NCBI GenBank assembly: GCA_028717505.1
Contig: JAQUNQ010000018.1
Span: forward strand, 1 to 15,110
From: Candidatus Peribacteraceae bacterium
GTDB lineage: Bacteria > Patescibacteriota > Gracilibacteria > Peribacterales > Peribacteraceae
Direction: 5' to 3'
Length of the DNA: 15,110 bases
Under the pieces are notes generated by a model that ran no database searches, was not told where the DNA came from, and saw nothing but the letters and a program-made list of their open reading frames with translations. Shown here piece by piece: positions 1-6,752 of the stretch. A program made the position numbers and the translations under genes. Each line of letters begins with the position of its first letter. The stretch's first letter is position 1.

Positions 1-314
1 CCGTCTGCATCGCGCGGGAGCTCCGTCCCTGTGACAGACACGAGAGAACGGAAGCTCAAGACCCGCAATGACACGAGGGCCCGCACGGTGCCGGCGAGCA
101 GCAGGAGCGCGCAGAGGACCGCGAGCAGGACGATGAGGACGCGCTTCAGGAGATTGGTGCGCTTCTTGCGTTTCGTTTCCTTCTCCTTTTCCTCTTTCCA
201 GGCGAGATACCATCGCGTGAGGGGGCGGGCGAAGGAGAGGGCGGAGACGAGCGTACGTCTCCACGGGAAAGGACGCTTGCGTGCGTCTGTGACGCGTCGG
301 GTCTGGAAGGGCAT
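1..314 (-). CDS. Membrane-anchored protein, 5' part only (possible LytR-CpsA-Psr family)
   Basis: The reading frame is open from an ATG at 314 down to the left edge (104 codons, no stop), so the gene is cut by the window. The visible part has a basic cytoplasmic N-terminus of about 50 residues, including a charged run rich in Lys and Glu (residues 40-52). A single hydrophobic helix follows at about 57-78, then the start of an extracytoplasmic region ending in VTGTELPRDAD. A short charged tail, one TM helix and then a 'lPrDadG' stretch is how LCP-family proteins begin; these transfer glycopolymers to the cell wall. The catalytic domain lies outside the window, so the family name is a guess. 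The start is supported by a TACACT -10 box ending 7 nt upstream. It is separated from rplL by a palindromic repeat and probably has its own promoter. Confidence 0.6.
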   Translation of the reverse strand, partial: MPFQTRRVTDARKRPFPWRRTLVSALSFARPLTRWYLAWKEEKEKETKRKKRTNLLKRVLIVLLAVLCALLLLAGTVRALVSLRVLSFRSLVSVTGTELPRDAD

Positions 315-321
315 GACTAGC

Positions 322-327
322 AGTGTA
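322..327 (-). promoter_or_regulatory. -10 box of a probable leaderless promoter
   Basis: On the minus strand TACACT lies 7 nt before the ATG at 314, which places the expected transcription start at or next to the A of ATG. I see no good -35 box. The assignment rests on spacing and on the same arrangement at dtd. Confidence 0.4.
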
Positions 328-380
328 CAGAAAGAGAGGGGGCGTGAGTAGTGGATCATTTTTCCACGCCCTCACGAAAA

Positions 381-436
381 CCGTAACGGAGATTCATGGT
401 TCGACTACGCCCACCATGGGTGAATCTCCGCTACGG
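381..436. repeat. Imperfect inverted repeat, possible rplJL terminator
   Basis: The left arm is 381-400 and the right arm 413-436. They pair almost throughout: ccgtaacggagattca on the left against tgaatctccgctacgg on the right, with three extra bases before the tggt/acca closure. On the minus strand the hairpin is followed by TTTTCGTG, so it could end the rplJ-rplL transcript. The sequence resembles the hairpin at 1830-1853 and may belong to a dispersed repeat family. Confidence 0.65.
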
Positions 437-453
437 AAGATTTCGTTCAGACC

Positions 454-858
454 TTACTTCAACGTTACCTTCGCACCTGCAGTCTCGAGCTTCTTCTTCA
501 TGTCCTCTGCCTCCGCCTTGGTGGCACCTTCCTTGAGGACTTTCGGAGCACCATCCACGGCGGCCTTCGCCTCGCCGAGGCCGAGGCCGGTCAATTCGCG
601 GACAACCTTGATGACGGCGATCTTCTGGGCGCCGGCATCCGTGAGCTCCACATTGAAGGAGGATTTCTCCTCAGCGGGCTCACCGGCGGCTGCGCCTCCG
701 GCGGCAGCTACCGCGACGGGCGCTGCAGCGGAGATACCGTACACACTCTCCATGTACTTCACGACGTTGTTCAGCTGGACGACGTTCAGCTTCTCGACAG
801 CGTCGATCACTGCTTTCTCTCCTGCGGAGAGGACTGGGGCATCCGTAGTGTCTGCCAT
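454..858 (-). CDS. rplL: 50S ribosomal protein L7/L12
   Basis: L7/L12 forms the flexible ribosomal stalk. Dimers bind L10 through the N-terminal domain and recruit translation GTPases through the C-terminal domain. The 134-residue length is close to the family norm. The N-terminal dimerisation helices span about 8-40 (LSAGEKAVIDAVEKLNVVQL). An Ala/Gly-rich hinge follows at 43-62, and then the globular C-terminal domain with the family signature KIAVIKVVRELTGLGLGEAK and ending GAKVTLK. The gene lies 35 nt downstream of rplJ in the same direction, as in most bacteria, and would be co-transcribed under the L10 leader. No Shine-Dalgarno precedes the ATG; the upstream bases are pyrimidine-rich and end in CCCCCTTTCACT. 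Confidence 0.97.
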   Translation of the reverse strand: MADTTDAPVLSAGEKAVIDAVEKLNVVQLNNVVKYMESVYGISAAAPVAVAAAGGAAAGEPAEEKSSFNVELTDAGAQKIAVIKVVRELTGLGLGEAKAAVDGAPKVLKEGATKAEAEDMKKKLETAGAKVTLK

Positions 859-893
859 AGTGAAAGGGGGAAGAAAGAATTAAGAATAAAGAA

Positions 894-1430
894 TTATGAT
901 GCGGGAGTTCCTTTCTTCTTCGCGAGCTCGGAGAGGCCACGAGCCATGCCGCTCAAGGGGGAATTGCAGATGGAAGCGAAGGAGACGAGCGGGGAGCGGA
1001 GCATGGAGGCGAAGATCGCGAGCAATTGCTGCCGGCTCGGCATCTTGGCGAGCTCGAGCGCTTCTGCTTTGGAGAGGATTTTTCCTTCGAAGACACCGCC
1101 AATGATCTTCACCTGGCCGTGATCCTTGCCGAACTTGAAGGCGACCTGTGCACCCGAGAGGGGATCGGTGAAACTGAAGATGCAGGCAACGGGACCTTCC
1201 AGAGAGCTGTCCTCCACCACGGGGAGGCCGGCATCTTTCGAGGCGATGCGCATGAGGGTTTTCTTCGCCACCTTCATCTCGGCGTTCGCCTCCCGCAACT
1301 TCTGTCGGAGTTCTCCGACTTCCATTACGGTGAGACCGATGTACTGCGCGAACACGAGGGACTGCGCTTTCTGCATCTTCTCTTTGAGCTCGGTGAGCTG
1401 CCTGGTCTTCTCTTCGCGGGTGACGGCCAT
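894..1430 (-). CDS. rplJ: 50S ribosomal protein L10
   Basis: L10 anchors L7/L12 dimers to 23S rRNA at the base of the stalk. The protein is 178 residues, normal for the family. Its N-terminus is typical: AVTREEKTRQLTELKEKMQ, then SLVFAQYIGLTVMEVGELR, and the central GPVACIFSFTDP resembles the family's 'G.valaf...dp' motif. The C-terminal helix that binds L7/L12 is present (SFASICNSPLSGMARGLSELAKKKG). The start is ATG at 1430. The frame stays open further upstream to 1526, but that part encodes a Pro/His-rich string and overlaps the leader attenuator, so it is not taken as coding. No Shine-Dalgarno is seen; the bases before the start are a C-rich run. It is followed 35 nt later by rplL. Confidence 0.96.
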   Translation of the reverse strand: MAVTREEKTRQLTELKEKMQKAQSLVFAQYIGLTVMEVGELRQKLREANAEMKVAKKTLMRIASKDAGLPVVEDSSLEGPVACIFSFTDPLSGAQVAFKFGKDHGQVKIIGGVFEGKILSKAEALELAKMPSRQQLLAIFASMLRSPLVSFASICNSPLSGMARGLSELAKKKGTPAS

Positions 1431-1472
1431 GGGAGGGGGGTAAGGGCTAGGGTGAGGGTGAGGGCGGGGGAT

Positions 1473-1506
1473 AAAAAAATCTCCCGGGATCACGAGTGAC
1501 CGGGAG
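1473..1506 (-). terminator. Attenuator hairpin in the rplJ leader
   Basis: On the minus strand CTCCCGG pairs with CCGGGAG (7 bp), with an inner TCA/TGA stem, followed at once by ATTTTTTTA. It is a standard intrinsic terminator about 110 nt into the leader and 43 nt before the rplJ start codon. It can therefore only control transcription into rplJL. Confidence 0.75.
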
Positions 1507-1617
1507 ACCAGCGAGGCACACGGCACGAATCACCAAGCCTGAGCCGGGTGGCCGATGCTGTATGCCTCGGAGGGGCTTATTTCGGCCTGCGGCCTTGTGC
1601 CCTCGGTCTTCGGTCGA
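1473..1617 (-). promoter_or_regulatory. L10 autoregulatory leader upstream of rplJ
   Basis: The leader runs from a predicted start near 1617 toward rplJ. Reading the minus strand, it contains GACCGAAGACCGAGGG, a small hairpin (ggcc..ggcc), and then CCCCTCCGAGGCATAC. This matches from memory the kink-turn core of the Firmicute L10 leader (CCGAAGACCGUAGG ... CCUACCGAGGU), where the L10-L7/L12 complex binds. It ends in an intrinsic terminator (1473-1506) before rplJ. The known mechanism is feedback: free L10-L7/L12 binds the leader and favours termination. An Rfam search with the L10_leader model would settle it. Confidence 0.72.
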
Positions 1618-1623
1618 AGCCCA

Positions 1624-1651
1624 ATAATAGAGAGGAAGGGCAGGAAGTCAA
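1624..1651 (-). promoter_or_regulatory. Sigma70-type promoter of rplJ-rplL
   Basis: On the minus strand TTGACT (1651-1646) and TATTAT (1629-1624) are separated by 16 bp, a near-consensus pair. The predicted start at about 1617 puts the whole L10 leader in the transcript. The operon therefore has its own promoter and does not rely on an rplK-rplA promoter. Confidence 0.72.
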
Positions 1652-1780
1652 TAATTCCCCGAGTTTTTCGCAGGGGGGAGACTTCATTTTATGAAATGAA
1701 ATTGGATATACGTCAACTTTCCTGGATATCATTGATGTCCATCTTCAACGCCCAAATCCTTGCTCCCAATTCAATCCTGC

Positions 1781-1804
1781 AGTTGCAGATCGCGATCTGC
1801 AGCT
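1781..1804. repeat. 24-nt palindrome in the rplJ/dtd intergenic region
   Basis: tgcagatcgcgatctgca is a perfect 18-bp palindrome, and the symmetry extends to 24 nt with one T:G position. It has no loop and no T-run, so it looks more like a protein-binding site or the core of an intergenic repeat than a terminator. It sits between the divergent rplJ and dtd promoters but not next to either. Confidence 0.6.
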
Positions 1805-1829
1805 ACGAGGTTTGAACTTCTCGTTCTGT

Positions 1830-1853
1830 AGCAGAGATGTATGAATCTCTGCT
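1830..1853. repeat. Perfect 9-bp hairpin between rplJ and dtd
   Basis: agcagagat (1830-1838) and atctctgct (1845-1853) pair perfectly around a 6-nt loop. The arms resemble the inverted repeat at 381-436 (gcggagat / tgaatctccgct). The stretch 1652-1928 holds no convincing gene; it contains this hairpin, the palindrome at 1781-1804 and a short AT-rich hairpin at 1683-1700. Confidence 0.55.
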
Positions 1854-1928
1854 CTTCGTTTCTTCCCCATCCTCCATCCTTCCCCCGATGGGGGAGGGCA
1901 GGGTGGGGGAAATATCAGAGGTTTCCGC

Positions 1929-1934
1929 TACACT
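1929..1934 (+). promoter_or_regulatory. -10 box of a leaderless dtd promoter
   Basis: TACACT ends 6 nt before the dtd ATG at 1941, so transcription should begin at the start codon itself. No Shine-Dalgarno is present, which fits a leaderless message. No clear -35 box is seen. Confidence 0.5.
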
Positions 1935-1940
1935 CCCCTC

Positions 1941-2384
1941 ATGCGTCTCGTCCTTCAGCGCGTTTCCTCCGCTTCCGTTGCGGTCGACGGGCGGAACGTC
2001 GGTGCCATCGGCCGTGGGTACCTCATCCTCCTCTGCGTCCTGAAGGGCGATACGTCCCTGCAGGCGCAGTGGCTCGCGGAGAAGGTCACGAAGCTTCGGC
2101 TCTTCGACGCGCCGGACGGCAAGGTGAATGACCGGTCGGTGCTGGACATCGGCGGCGGCATCCTCGTCGTCTCCCAGTTCACGCTCGCAGGGGACACCGC
2201 CAAGGGAAACCGGCCGGACTACACGGCGGCGGCGGATCCGGGGGAGGCGAAGATTCTCTATGAGTACTTCCTGAAGAAACTCAAGGAGCTGGGGGTCACG
2301 AAGGTCGCGGGAGGGGAGTTCGGGGCGATGATGGAAGTGCAGCTCGTCAATGACGGACCGGTGACGCTGGTGCTGGAGAAGTAG
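1941..2384 (+). CDS. dtd: D-aminoacyl-tRNA deacylase
   Basis: The enzyme hydrolyses D-amino acids (and glycine mischarged on tRNA-Ala) from tRNAs in the cytoplasm, a proofreading step in translation. At 147 residues it has the usual length. The start MRLVLQRVSSASVAVDG is standard for the family. Both active-site motifs are present: SQFTL at 78-82 (the SQxT motif) and NDGPVT at 137-142 (the cross-subunit NxGP motif). KGNRPDY at 88-94 is also typical. The gene is followed 87 nt later by relA on the same strand, a pairing seen in many bacteria. relA has its own -10 box, so the two need not be strictly co-transcribed. ATG 1941 fits both the protein alignment and the leaderless promoter. Confidence 0.97.
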   Translation: MRLVLQRVSSASVAVDGRNVGAIGRGYLILLCVLKGDTSLQAQWLAEKVTKLRLFDAPDGKVNDRSVLDIGGGILVVSQFTLAGDTAKGNRPDYTAAADPGEAKILYEYFLKKLKELGVTKVAGGEFGAMMEVQLVNDGPVTLVLEK

Positions 2385-2451
2385 GATGGAGGGTGTAGGG
2401 GAAGGACGTAGGGCGTAGGGGGCTCTCCCGTCCCGCTTTCCTTCCTCTCTG

Positions 2452-2460
2452 TGCTATACT
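2452..2460 (+). promoter_or_regulatory. Extended -10 promoter of relA
   Basis: TGCTATACT is an extended -10 element (TG-N-TATACT). The predicted start is around 2467, leaving only about 5 nt before the ATG at 2472. The upstream gap is G-rich with repeated gtaggg and has no recognisable -35. Confidence 0.55.
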
Positions 2461-2471
2461 GCAGCTTCTCC

Positions 2472-4361
2472 ATGGCAGCAGTCACGACAGCAGAGTTGGC
2501 TTCGGTCCTGCGGCGCCTCACCGTAGACGGTGTTGCACCCAAGGTGAGTGAGAGCCGCCTCGCCCGCGCACTCGAGCTCGGCCGGAATCTCTATGGAGAT
2601 CGGATGCATCATTCCGGGATTCGCATCCTCGACCATTCGCTCGGGACGCTCGAGATTCTTGCCCCCTTCCGACCGGATGAGGACGCAATCATTGCGGTAC
2701 TGCTCCATCACGCGCTCGATGCCGGCGGCGTGACGCTCACGGAGCTCGAGGAGCTCTTCGGCCCGAGGGTGCGCGCACTCGTGGGCAATGTTCACCTCCT
2801 CTCCCACGTGACACTTCAGGCCCGCCGCAGCCACATCGAGGATCTGCGGCTCATGCTCCTCTCCGTCTCGGATGACATCCGCACGGTGCTCATCACGCTC
2901 TGCGACCGCTGTGCGATCCTCCGGATGTTCGATGTCATGCCCCTGGAGCAGCGCAAGATCATCAGCCTCGACGTGCTCCAGCTCTTCGCACCGGTGGCCG
3001 CCCGTCTCGGTATCTACTCGCTCAAGTATGAGCTCGAGAACCGCGCATTCCCGGTCATCTATCCGTCGGATGCCGAGCGCATCCTTGAGCAGGTCGAGCA
3101 GCTGGATGAGGAGAAGAGGGATTTCCTCCCGCAGGCGGTGAAGGAGCTCCGTGCCTTCTTTCGGGAGCAGGGGATTTCTGTCGACATCGAGTCGCGCAGG
3201 AAGGAGGTCTACAGCATCTTCGTGAAGATGCGCGAGAAGGCGATCACACACATCCATGATCTCTTCGATCTCTACGCGCTCCGTGTGATCGTGGGGACGG
3301 AGGGGGAGTGCTACCAGGTTCTCGGTCTGCTCCACCATGTGGGCCGACCCGTCCAGCATCGCTTCAAGGACTTCATCGCCTTCCCCAAGCCGAATGGGTA
3401 CCAGAGTCTCCACACGACGCTCGGAGATCTTCCGGGCGTGCCGTCGAACACGTTCGTGGAGGTGCAGATCCGCACGCATGAGATGCACCGCGAAGCCCAG
3501 TACGGCGTGGCGGCACACTGGGCCTACAAGGAGGGGGTGGCTGCGGATGCACTGGAGCAGGTGCGTCTGCGCAAGATTCTCCTCTCGCAGGAGTCCCTGG
3601 AGGGGAAGGCCACGGCGCCGTACGCCGATCACATCTTCGTGCTCACGCCGAAGGGGGACATCGTGGAATTGCCCGAGGGTGCCACACCGCTCGACTTCGC
3701 GTTCTCCGTCCACACAGATCTCGGCATCTCCTTCAGCTCTGCACGCGTGAATGGTGCCATCGTGCCGTTGCACTATGCCCTCGAGAATGGGGATGTCGTG
3801 GAGGTGCAGAAGCATTCCCCCCCACGGCCGTCGCCGCGCTGGATGCAGCTCCTCAAAATGGCCTCCTCGCGTTCCAAGTTGAAGAAGTACCTTGCCCAGC
3901 AGGATCGTCCGCGCCTCGTCACCCTCGGTCGCGAGGCCCTCAACCGGGAGCTACGGAAGCATCATCTCTCCCCCCTCGATACGGATCTCTCCCTACTCCG
4001 CGTGTGCGACGGGCAGGTCCTCACGACGCAGCAGCGCGAGGATCTCCTCATGAAAGTGGGGCAGGGGGCGGAGAAGGTGGGGACGCTCCTGCGACGACTG
4101 GAAGTACTGAAGGGCACACTGGCACCGGAGGAGATCCGCAGGAAGACGGTGCGGCTGCAGCGCAAGGACAGTGAGATCGCCCTCGAGGGCGGCGTCCCCA
4201 TGCCGACGCGCTATGCCAAATGCTGTTCCCCCGAGGAAGCGCCGCGCGGCCCCGTTGCGGGCGTGATCAACCGCCTCGGAACGGTGATGGTGCACCGCGA
4301 GCACTGTGGGATGTACCGGCAGTCGAATCCGGAGCGCAGGATTGGGGTGAGGTGGAGATAA
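2472..4361 (+). CDS. relA: RelA/SpoT (p)ppGpp synthetase with degenerate hydrolase site
   Basis: The protein transfers pyrophosphate from ATP to GTP/GDP to make the (p)ppGpp alarmone. From MAAVTTAEL (ATG 2472) it has 629 residues, shorter than the usual ~720-740. Order: pseudo-HD hydrolase domain (about 20-185); synthetase domain (about 225-355) with SRRKEVYSIFVKM, HRFKDFIAFPKPNGYQSLHT and EVQIRT at 330-335; TGS domain (387-445, FVLTPKGDIVELPEGATPLDFAF); helical linker; zinc-finger-like domain (KCC at 583-585, H608, C612). It ends there, so the C-terminal ACT/RRM domain is missing. The hydrolase HD pair reads LLHHALDAG (H79-H80) where families have LLHDVVED, and the later DRLHNMRT motif reads CDRCAILRM. 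It is therefore probably RelA-like (synthesis only). The frame opens at GTG 2451, but that codon lies in the promoter. Confidence 0.94.
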   Translation: MAAVTTAELASVLRRLTVDGVAPKVSESRLARALELGRNLYGDRMHHSGIRILDHSLGTLEILAPFRPDEDAIIAVLLHHALDAGGVTLTELEELFGPRVRALVGNVHLLSHVTLQARRSHIEDLRLMLLSVSDDIRTVLITLCDRCAILRMFDVMPLEQRKIISLDVLQLFAPVAARLGIYSLKYELENRAFPVIYPSDAERILEQVEQLDEEKRDFLPQAVKELRAFFREQGISVDIESRRKEVYSIFVKMREKAITHIHDLFDLYALRVIVGTEGECYQVLGLLHHVGRPVQHRFKDFIAFPKPNGYQSLHTTLGDLPGVPSNTFVEVQIRTHEMHREAQYGVAAHWAYKEGVAADALEQVRLRKILLSQESLEGKATAPYADHIFVLTPKGDIVELPEGATPLDFAFSVHTDLGISFSSARVNGAIVPLHYALENGDVVEVQKHSPPRPSPRWMQLLKMASSRSKLKKYLAQQDRPRLVTLGREALNRELRKHHLSPLDTDLSLLRVCDGQVLTTQQREDLLMKVGQGAEKVGTLLRRLEVLKGTLAPEEIRRKTVRLQRKDSEIALEGGVPMPTRYAKCCSPEEAPRGPVAGVINRLGTVMVHREHCGMYRQSNPERRIGVRWR

Positions 4362-4367
4362 ATAAAG

Positions 4368-4400
4368 CATGGAAGGCAAACCTGCGGTTTTCCTTCCATG
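4368..4400. terminator. Strong hairpin between convergent relA and tig
   Basis: catggaagg pairs with ccttccatg. After one mismatch aaacc pairs with ggttt, around a 3-nt loop. Read from tig (minus strand) the hairpin is followed by CTTTATTTATC, a usable if imperfect U-rich tail. It starts 7 nt after the relA stop and may serve both genes. Confidence 0.6.
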
Positions 4401-4432
4401 AGCCATCCTTTCCCTTTAGCGGTATCGCTCCA

Positions 4433-4462
4433 GCTGCGGGTCCCGGCGAAGCCACCCGCAGC
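4433..4462. repeat. 9-bp inverted repeat downstream of tig
   Basis: gctgcgggt (4433-4441) and acccgcagc (4454-4462) pair perfectly around a 12-nt loop, with no T-run on either side. The 10-mer cagctgcggg here recurs in the palindrome at 8790-8809. It is perhaps part of the tig 3' end or an intergenic repeat. Confidence 0.45.
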
Positions 4463-4484
4463 TTCGCGATGATCTATCCAGATT

Positions 4485-5768
4485 TCATGCTGCGAGCATC
4501 TGCTCCAAGAGCTTCTCCACCTGCTTCTGCCACTTGAGCTGCTCGTAGGCGCGCTCGCCCTTGGCGTAGGCGGGGGCGATCTGTGCGCGCTCGTCCTTCG
4601 GGAGCGGCGCGAGGAGATGCTCCACTTCCGCATGGAGCTCGTCGTCCGAAACAGTGATGCCGCGGTCGGTGATGAGCTGCTCCAGACCGAAGCGGATGGT
4701 GAGGCGGTGCTGCGCCTCCTTCTTCAGGTCGTTGCGCACCTCCTCCATCTTCTTTCCTGAGGCCTTCAGCCATTGCTCGAAGGTGGCATTCTGCCGGTCG
4801 AGCTGCCGCTGGATGTTCTTCAGGAGATCGTTCTCCTCCTCCTCGATAAGCTCCTGTGCCAATTCGACCACCGTCGCGCCATGGATCTTCTCGAGGAGCG
4901 CGCGCTCGCGCCGGCCGTGTTCATGGTGCTCCTCCTCGTGGAGCAGCGAGGAGCGGATTTGTTCGCGGAAGGCAGCGGCGGAGTCGCTCTGGAGTTTCTC
5001 CTTCGCAAAATCATCCGTGAGGGCGGGCGTCTCCACCTCCTCCACCTTCGTCACGGTCACGTGGAAGGTGACCGGTTTCCCCTGCAGGGCGGTTGCGTGG
5101 TACTTCTGGGGGAAGGTGAGCGTGAATTCCTTCTTCTCTCCTGCGGCGAGGCCGACGAGCGCCTCCTCGAATCCCGGGAGGAGCGTGTGGCTCCCGATGA
5201 TGACCTGGTGTCCCGCGATGCGGGTGCCCTCCACCTCCATGCCGTCCTCCCCGGTTCCCCAAAAATCCGTCGTGACGCGGTCTCCCTCCCCGGCGGCGCG
5301 TGCCGCTTCCGTCGATTTCTGATGCCTCTTGAGCACTTCCGCGATCACCCGATCGACATCCTTGTCCTCCACCTTGGGTTCCTTCCTCTCGACGGTGATC
5401 TTGTCCGCCCCCCGCACCTTCACGGCTGGCCGCTCGACGAAGGAGATGAGGATGGTGAGGGGATCCGGTTTCTTCAGGTCCACCTTCGGCGGGATGATGG
5501 TAGTGATTTTCTGCTCGGTGAGGAGATGCTTCAGGACATCGGGGAGGAGCATGCGGAGTGTTCCCTCGAGGAGGTCCTTGCGGTCGATCTTCTCGAGCAG
5601 GAGCTCGCGCGGGGCCATCCCCGGCCGGAAGCCAGGGATCTTCAGCTTGGCACTGAGAGCCTTCAGAGCCTGCTCCTCAGCTGGGGCGACGTGCTCCGGC
5701 GCAAAGACGACCGTGCACTCCACCTTCCCGGCACGGAGTCGCTCGATGGAGATAGTGGGGAGAGGCAC
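4485..5768 (-). CDS. tig: Trigger factor, ribosome-associated chaperone and prolyl isomerase
   Basis: Trigger factor binds nascent chains at the ribosome exit tunnel. The 427 residues match the family (~430) and all three parts are present. The N-terminal ribosome-binding domain (1-115) carries IPGFRPGMAPREL at 44-56. The FKBP-type PPIase domain (about 161-244) shows GDRVTTDFWGTGEDG and LLPGFEEALVGLAAGEKKEF. The C-terminal helical cradle (245-427) is rich in Glu, Lys and His and ends WQKQVEKLLEQMLAA. The ribosome-binding signature GFRxGKxP reads GFRPGMAP, with the basic residues after Arg replaced (P49, M51). The start is GTG at 5768, 15 nt after secF, with no Shine-Dalgarno; tig is probably the last gene of this minus-strand group. 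Confidence 0.96.
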   Translation of the reverse strand: MPLPTISIERLRAGKVECTVVFAPEHVAPAEEQALKALSAKLKIPGFRPGMAPRELLLEKIDRKDLLEGTLRMLLPDVLKHLLTEQKITTIIPPKVDLKKPDPLTILISFVERPAVKVRGADKITVERKEPKVEDKDVDRVIAEVLKRHQKSTEAARAAGEGDRVTTDFWGTGEDGMEVEGTRIAGHQVIIGSHTLLPGFEEALVGLAAGEKKEFTLTFPQKYHATALQGKPVTFHVTVTKVEEVETPALTDDFAKEKLQSDSAAAFREQIRSSLLHEEEHHEHGRRERALLEKIHGATVVELAQELIEEEENDLLKNIQRQLDRQNATFEQWLKASGKKMEEVRNDLKKEAQHRLTIRFGLEQLITDRGITVSDDELHAEVEHLLAPLPKDERAQIAPAYAKGERAYEQLKWQKQVEKLLEQMLAA

Positions 5769-5783
5769 GACGGATCAGGGTGA

Positions 5784-6698
5784 CTATGAGTATTGGGGTT
5801 TCTTCCTCCAGTAGACGAGCAGGGGGGTGGCGATGAAGTAGGAGGAATATGTGCCGAGGCCGGTACCAATGATCAGTGCGAGGATGAACCAGAAGATGCT
5901 GTCAGGTCCCAAGAAGAGAAGCGCGAAGAGCATGATGAGTGCGCCTGTCGTGGTGATCACGGTGCGTTTGAAGGTCTCGGAGAGAGAGCGGTCGGCGACG
6001 GAGGCGAAGTCCTCCCCGCGCTCCTGATAGCCGACATTCTCGCGGATGCGGTCGAAGATGACGATTGTGTCGTTCACCGAAAAACCGAAGAGAGTGAGGA
6101 GTGCCGTGATGAAGAGGGTATCCATCTCGAAGGTCGTTGTGCGGCTGAGGATGGTGAAGATTCCGGTGGTAATGAGCGTGTCATGCACCATTGCTATGAC
6201 AGCAAAGAGTCCGAATTTCCAGGGGTTGAGTTTCCGCGGCACGTTCTTAAAGGCAACGGCAATGTAGAGGATGATCGTGATGGAGGCGACGACGAGTGCC
6301 CAGAGGGCGCGGCGCTTCAGCGTGGAGCCGACGGTGGGACCGATGGTCGTGTACTGGCGCTCATCGATGGTCCCGCCGAGTGTCTTCTCCATGTGTTGCA
6401 CGAGGGAGAGGTGCTCCTCATTGCTGATGTCGCGTGCGCGGATGAGGGCCGTGCCCTGCTTGGTGACAGAGACGGTCGCATTGCCGAGCCCCTCGCTCTC
6501 GGCTGTCGGCTGGAAGGAGCGGAGGGCTTGGAGGATGTCCTCTTTCGTCTTTCCTTGTGGGATGACCACTTCCATGAGTGTGCCGCCCGTGAACTCCAGG
6601 CTCAGCTTGGGGCCGGGAACGAAGAGCAGCACCGCGCTCACGATCGTGAGGAGCGTGGAGATGGTGAGGAGGGCCTTGGCGGGCTTGAGGAAGGACAT
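5784..6698 (-). CDS. secF: Protein translocase subunit SecF
   Basis: SecF works with SecD to pull exported proteins out of the SecYEG channel using the proton motive force. At 304 residues the length is normal. The first TM helix (about 9-27) is followed by the signature LEFTGGT at 34-40 and a periplasmic domain to ~127. Five more TM segments follow at about 131-150, 163-184, 192-212, 246-264 and 268-296. Conserved motifs AVIAMVHD (166-173) and NDTIVIFDRIREN (209-221) are intact. Odd point: secD is not adjacent; upstream is an unrelated exported protein and downstream is tig. The ATG at 6698 gives the typical N-terminus. A TACTCT box ends 11 nt upstream but is weak, so co-transcription with the upstream gene is likely. 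Confidence 0.96.
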   Translation of the reverse strand: MSFLKPAKALLTISTLLTIVSAVLLFVPGPKLSLEFTGGTLMEVVIPQGKTKEDILQALRSFQPTAESEGLGNATVSVTKQGTALIRARDISNEEHLSLVQHMEKTLGGTIDERQYTTIGPTVGSTLKRRALWALVVASITIILYIAVAFKNVPRKLNPWKFGLFAVIAMVHDTLITTGIFTILSRTTTFEMDTLFITALLTLFGFSVNDTIVIFDRIRENVGYQERGEDFASVADRSLSETFKRTVITTTGALIMLFALLFLGPDSIFWFILALIIGTGLGTYSSYFIATPLLVYWRKKPQYS

Positions 6699-6752
6699 AT
6701 CGAGTGGGCAGAGTAGCGGGTTCGCCAGGAGGAATCCAGAATTTTCAGTGTT

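Noticed and set aside
31..351. Arg/Ser-rich plus-strand frame at the left edge
   Set aside because: The minus-strand frame over the same bases has a clean TM helix, a plausible start and a -10 box, and runs off the edge.
2454..3815. 453-residue open frame on the minus strand opposite relA
   Set aside because: relA is certain from its motifs. The antisense frame is rich in His, Glu, Arg and Leu without any domain, a shadow of GC-rich codon use.
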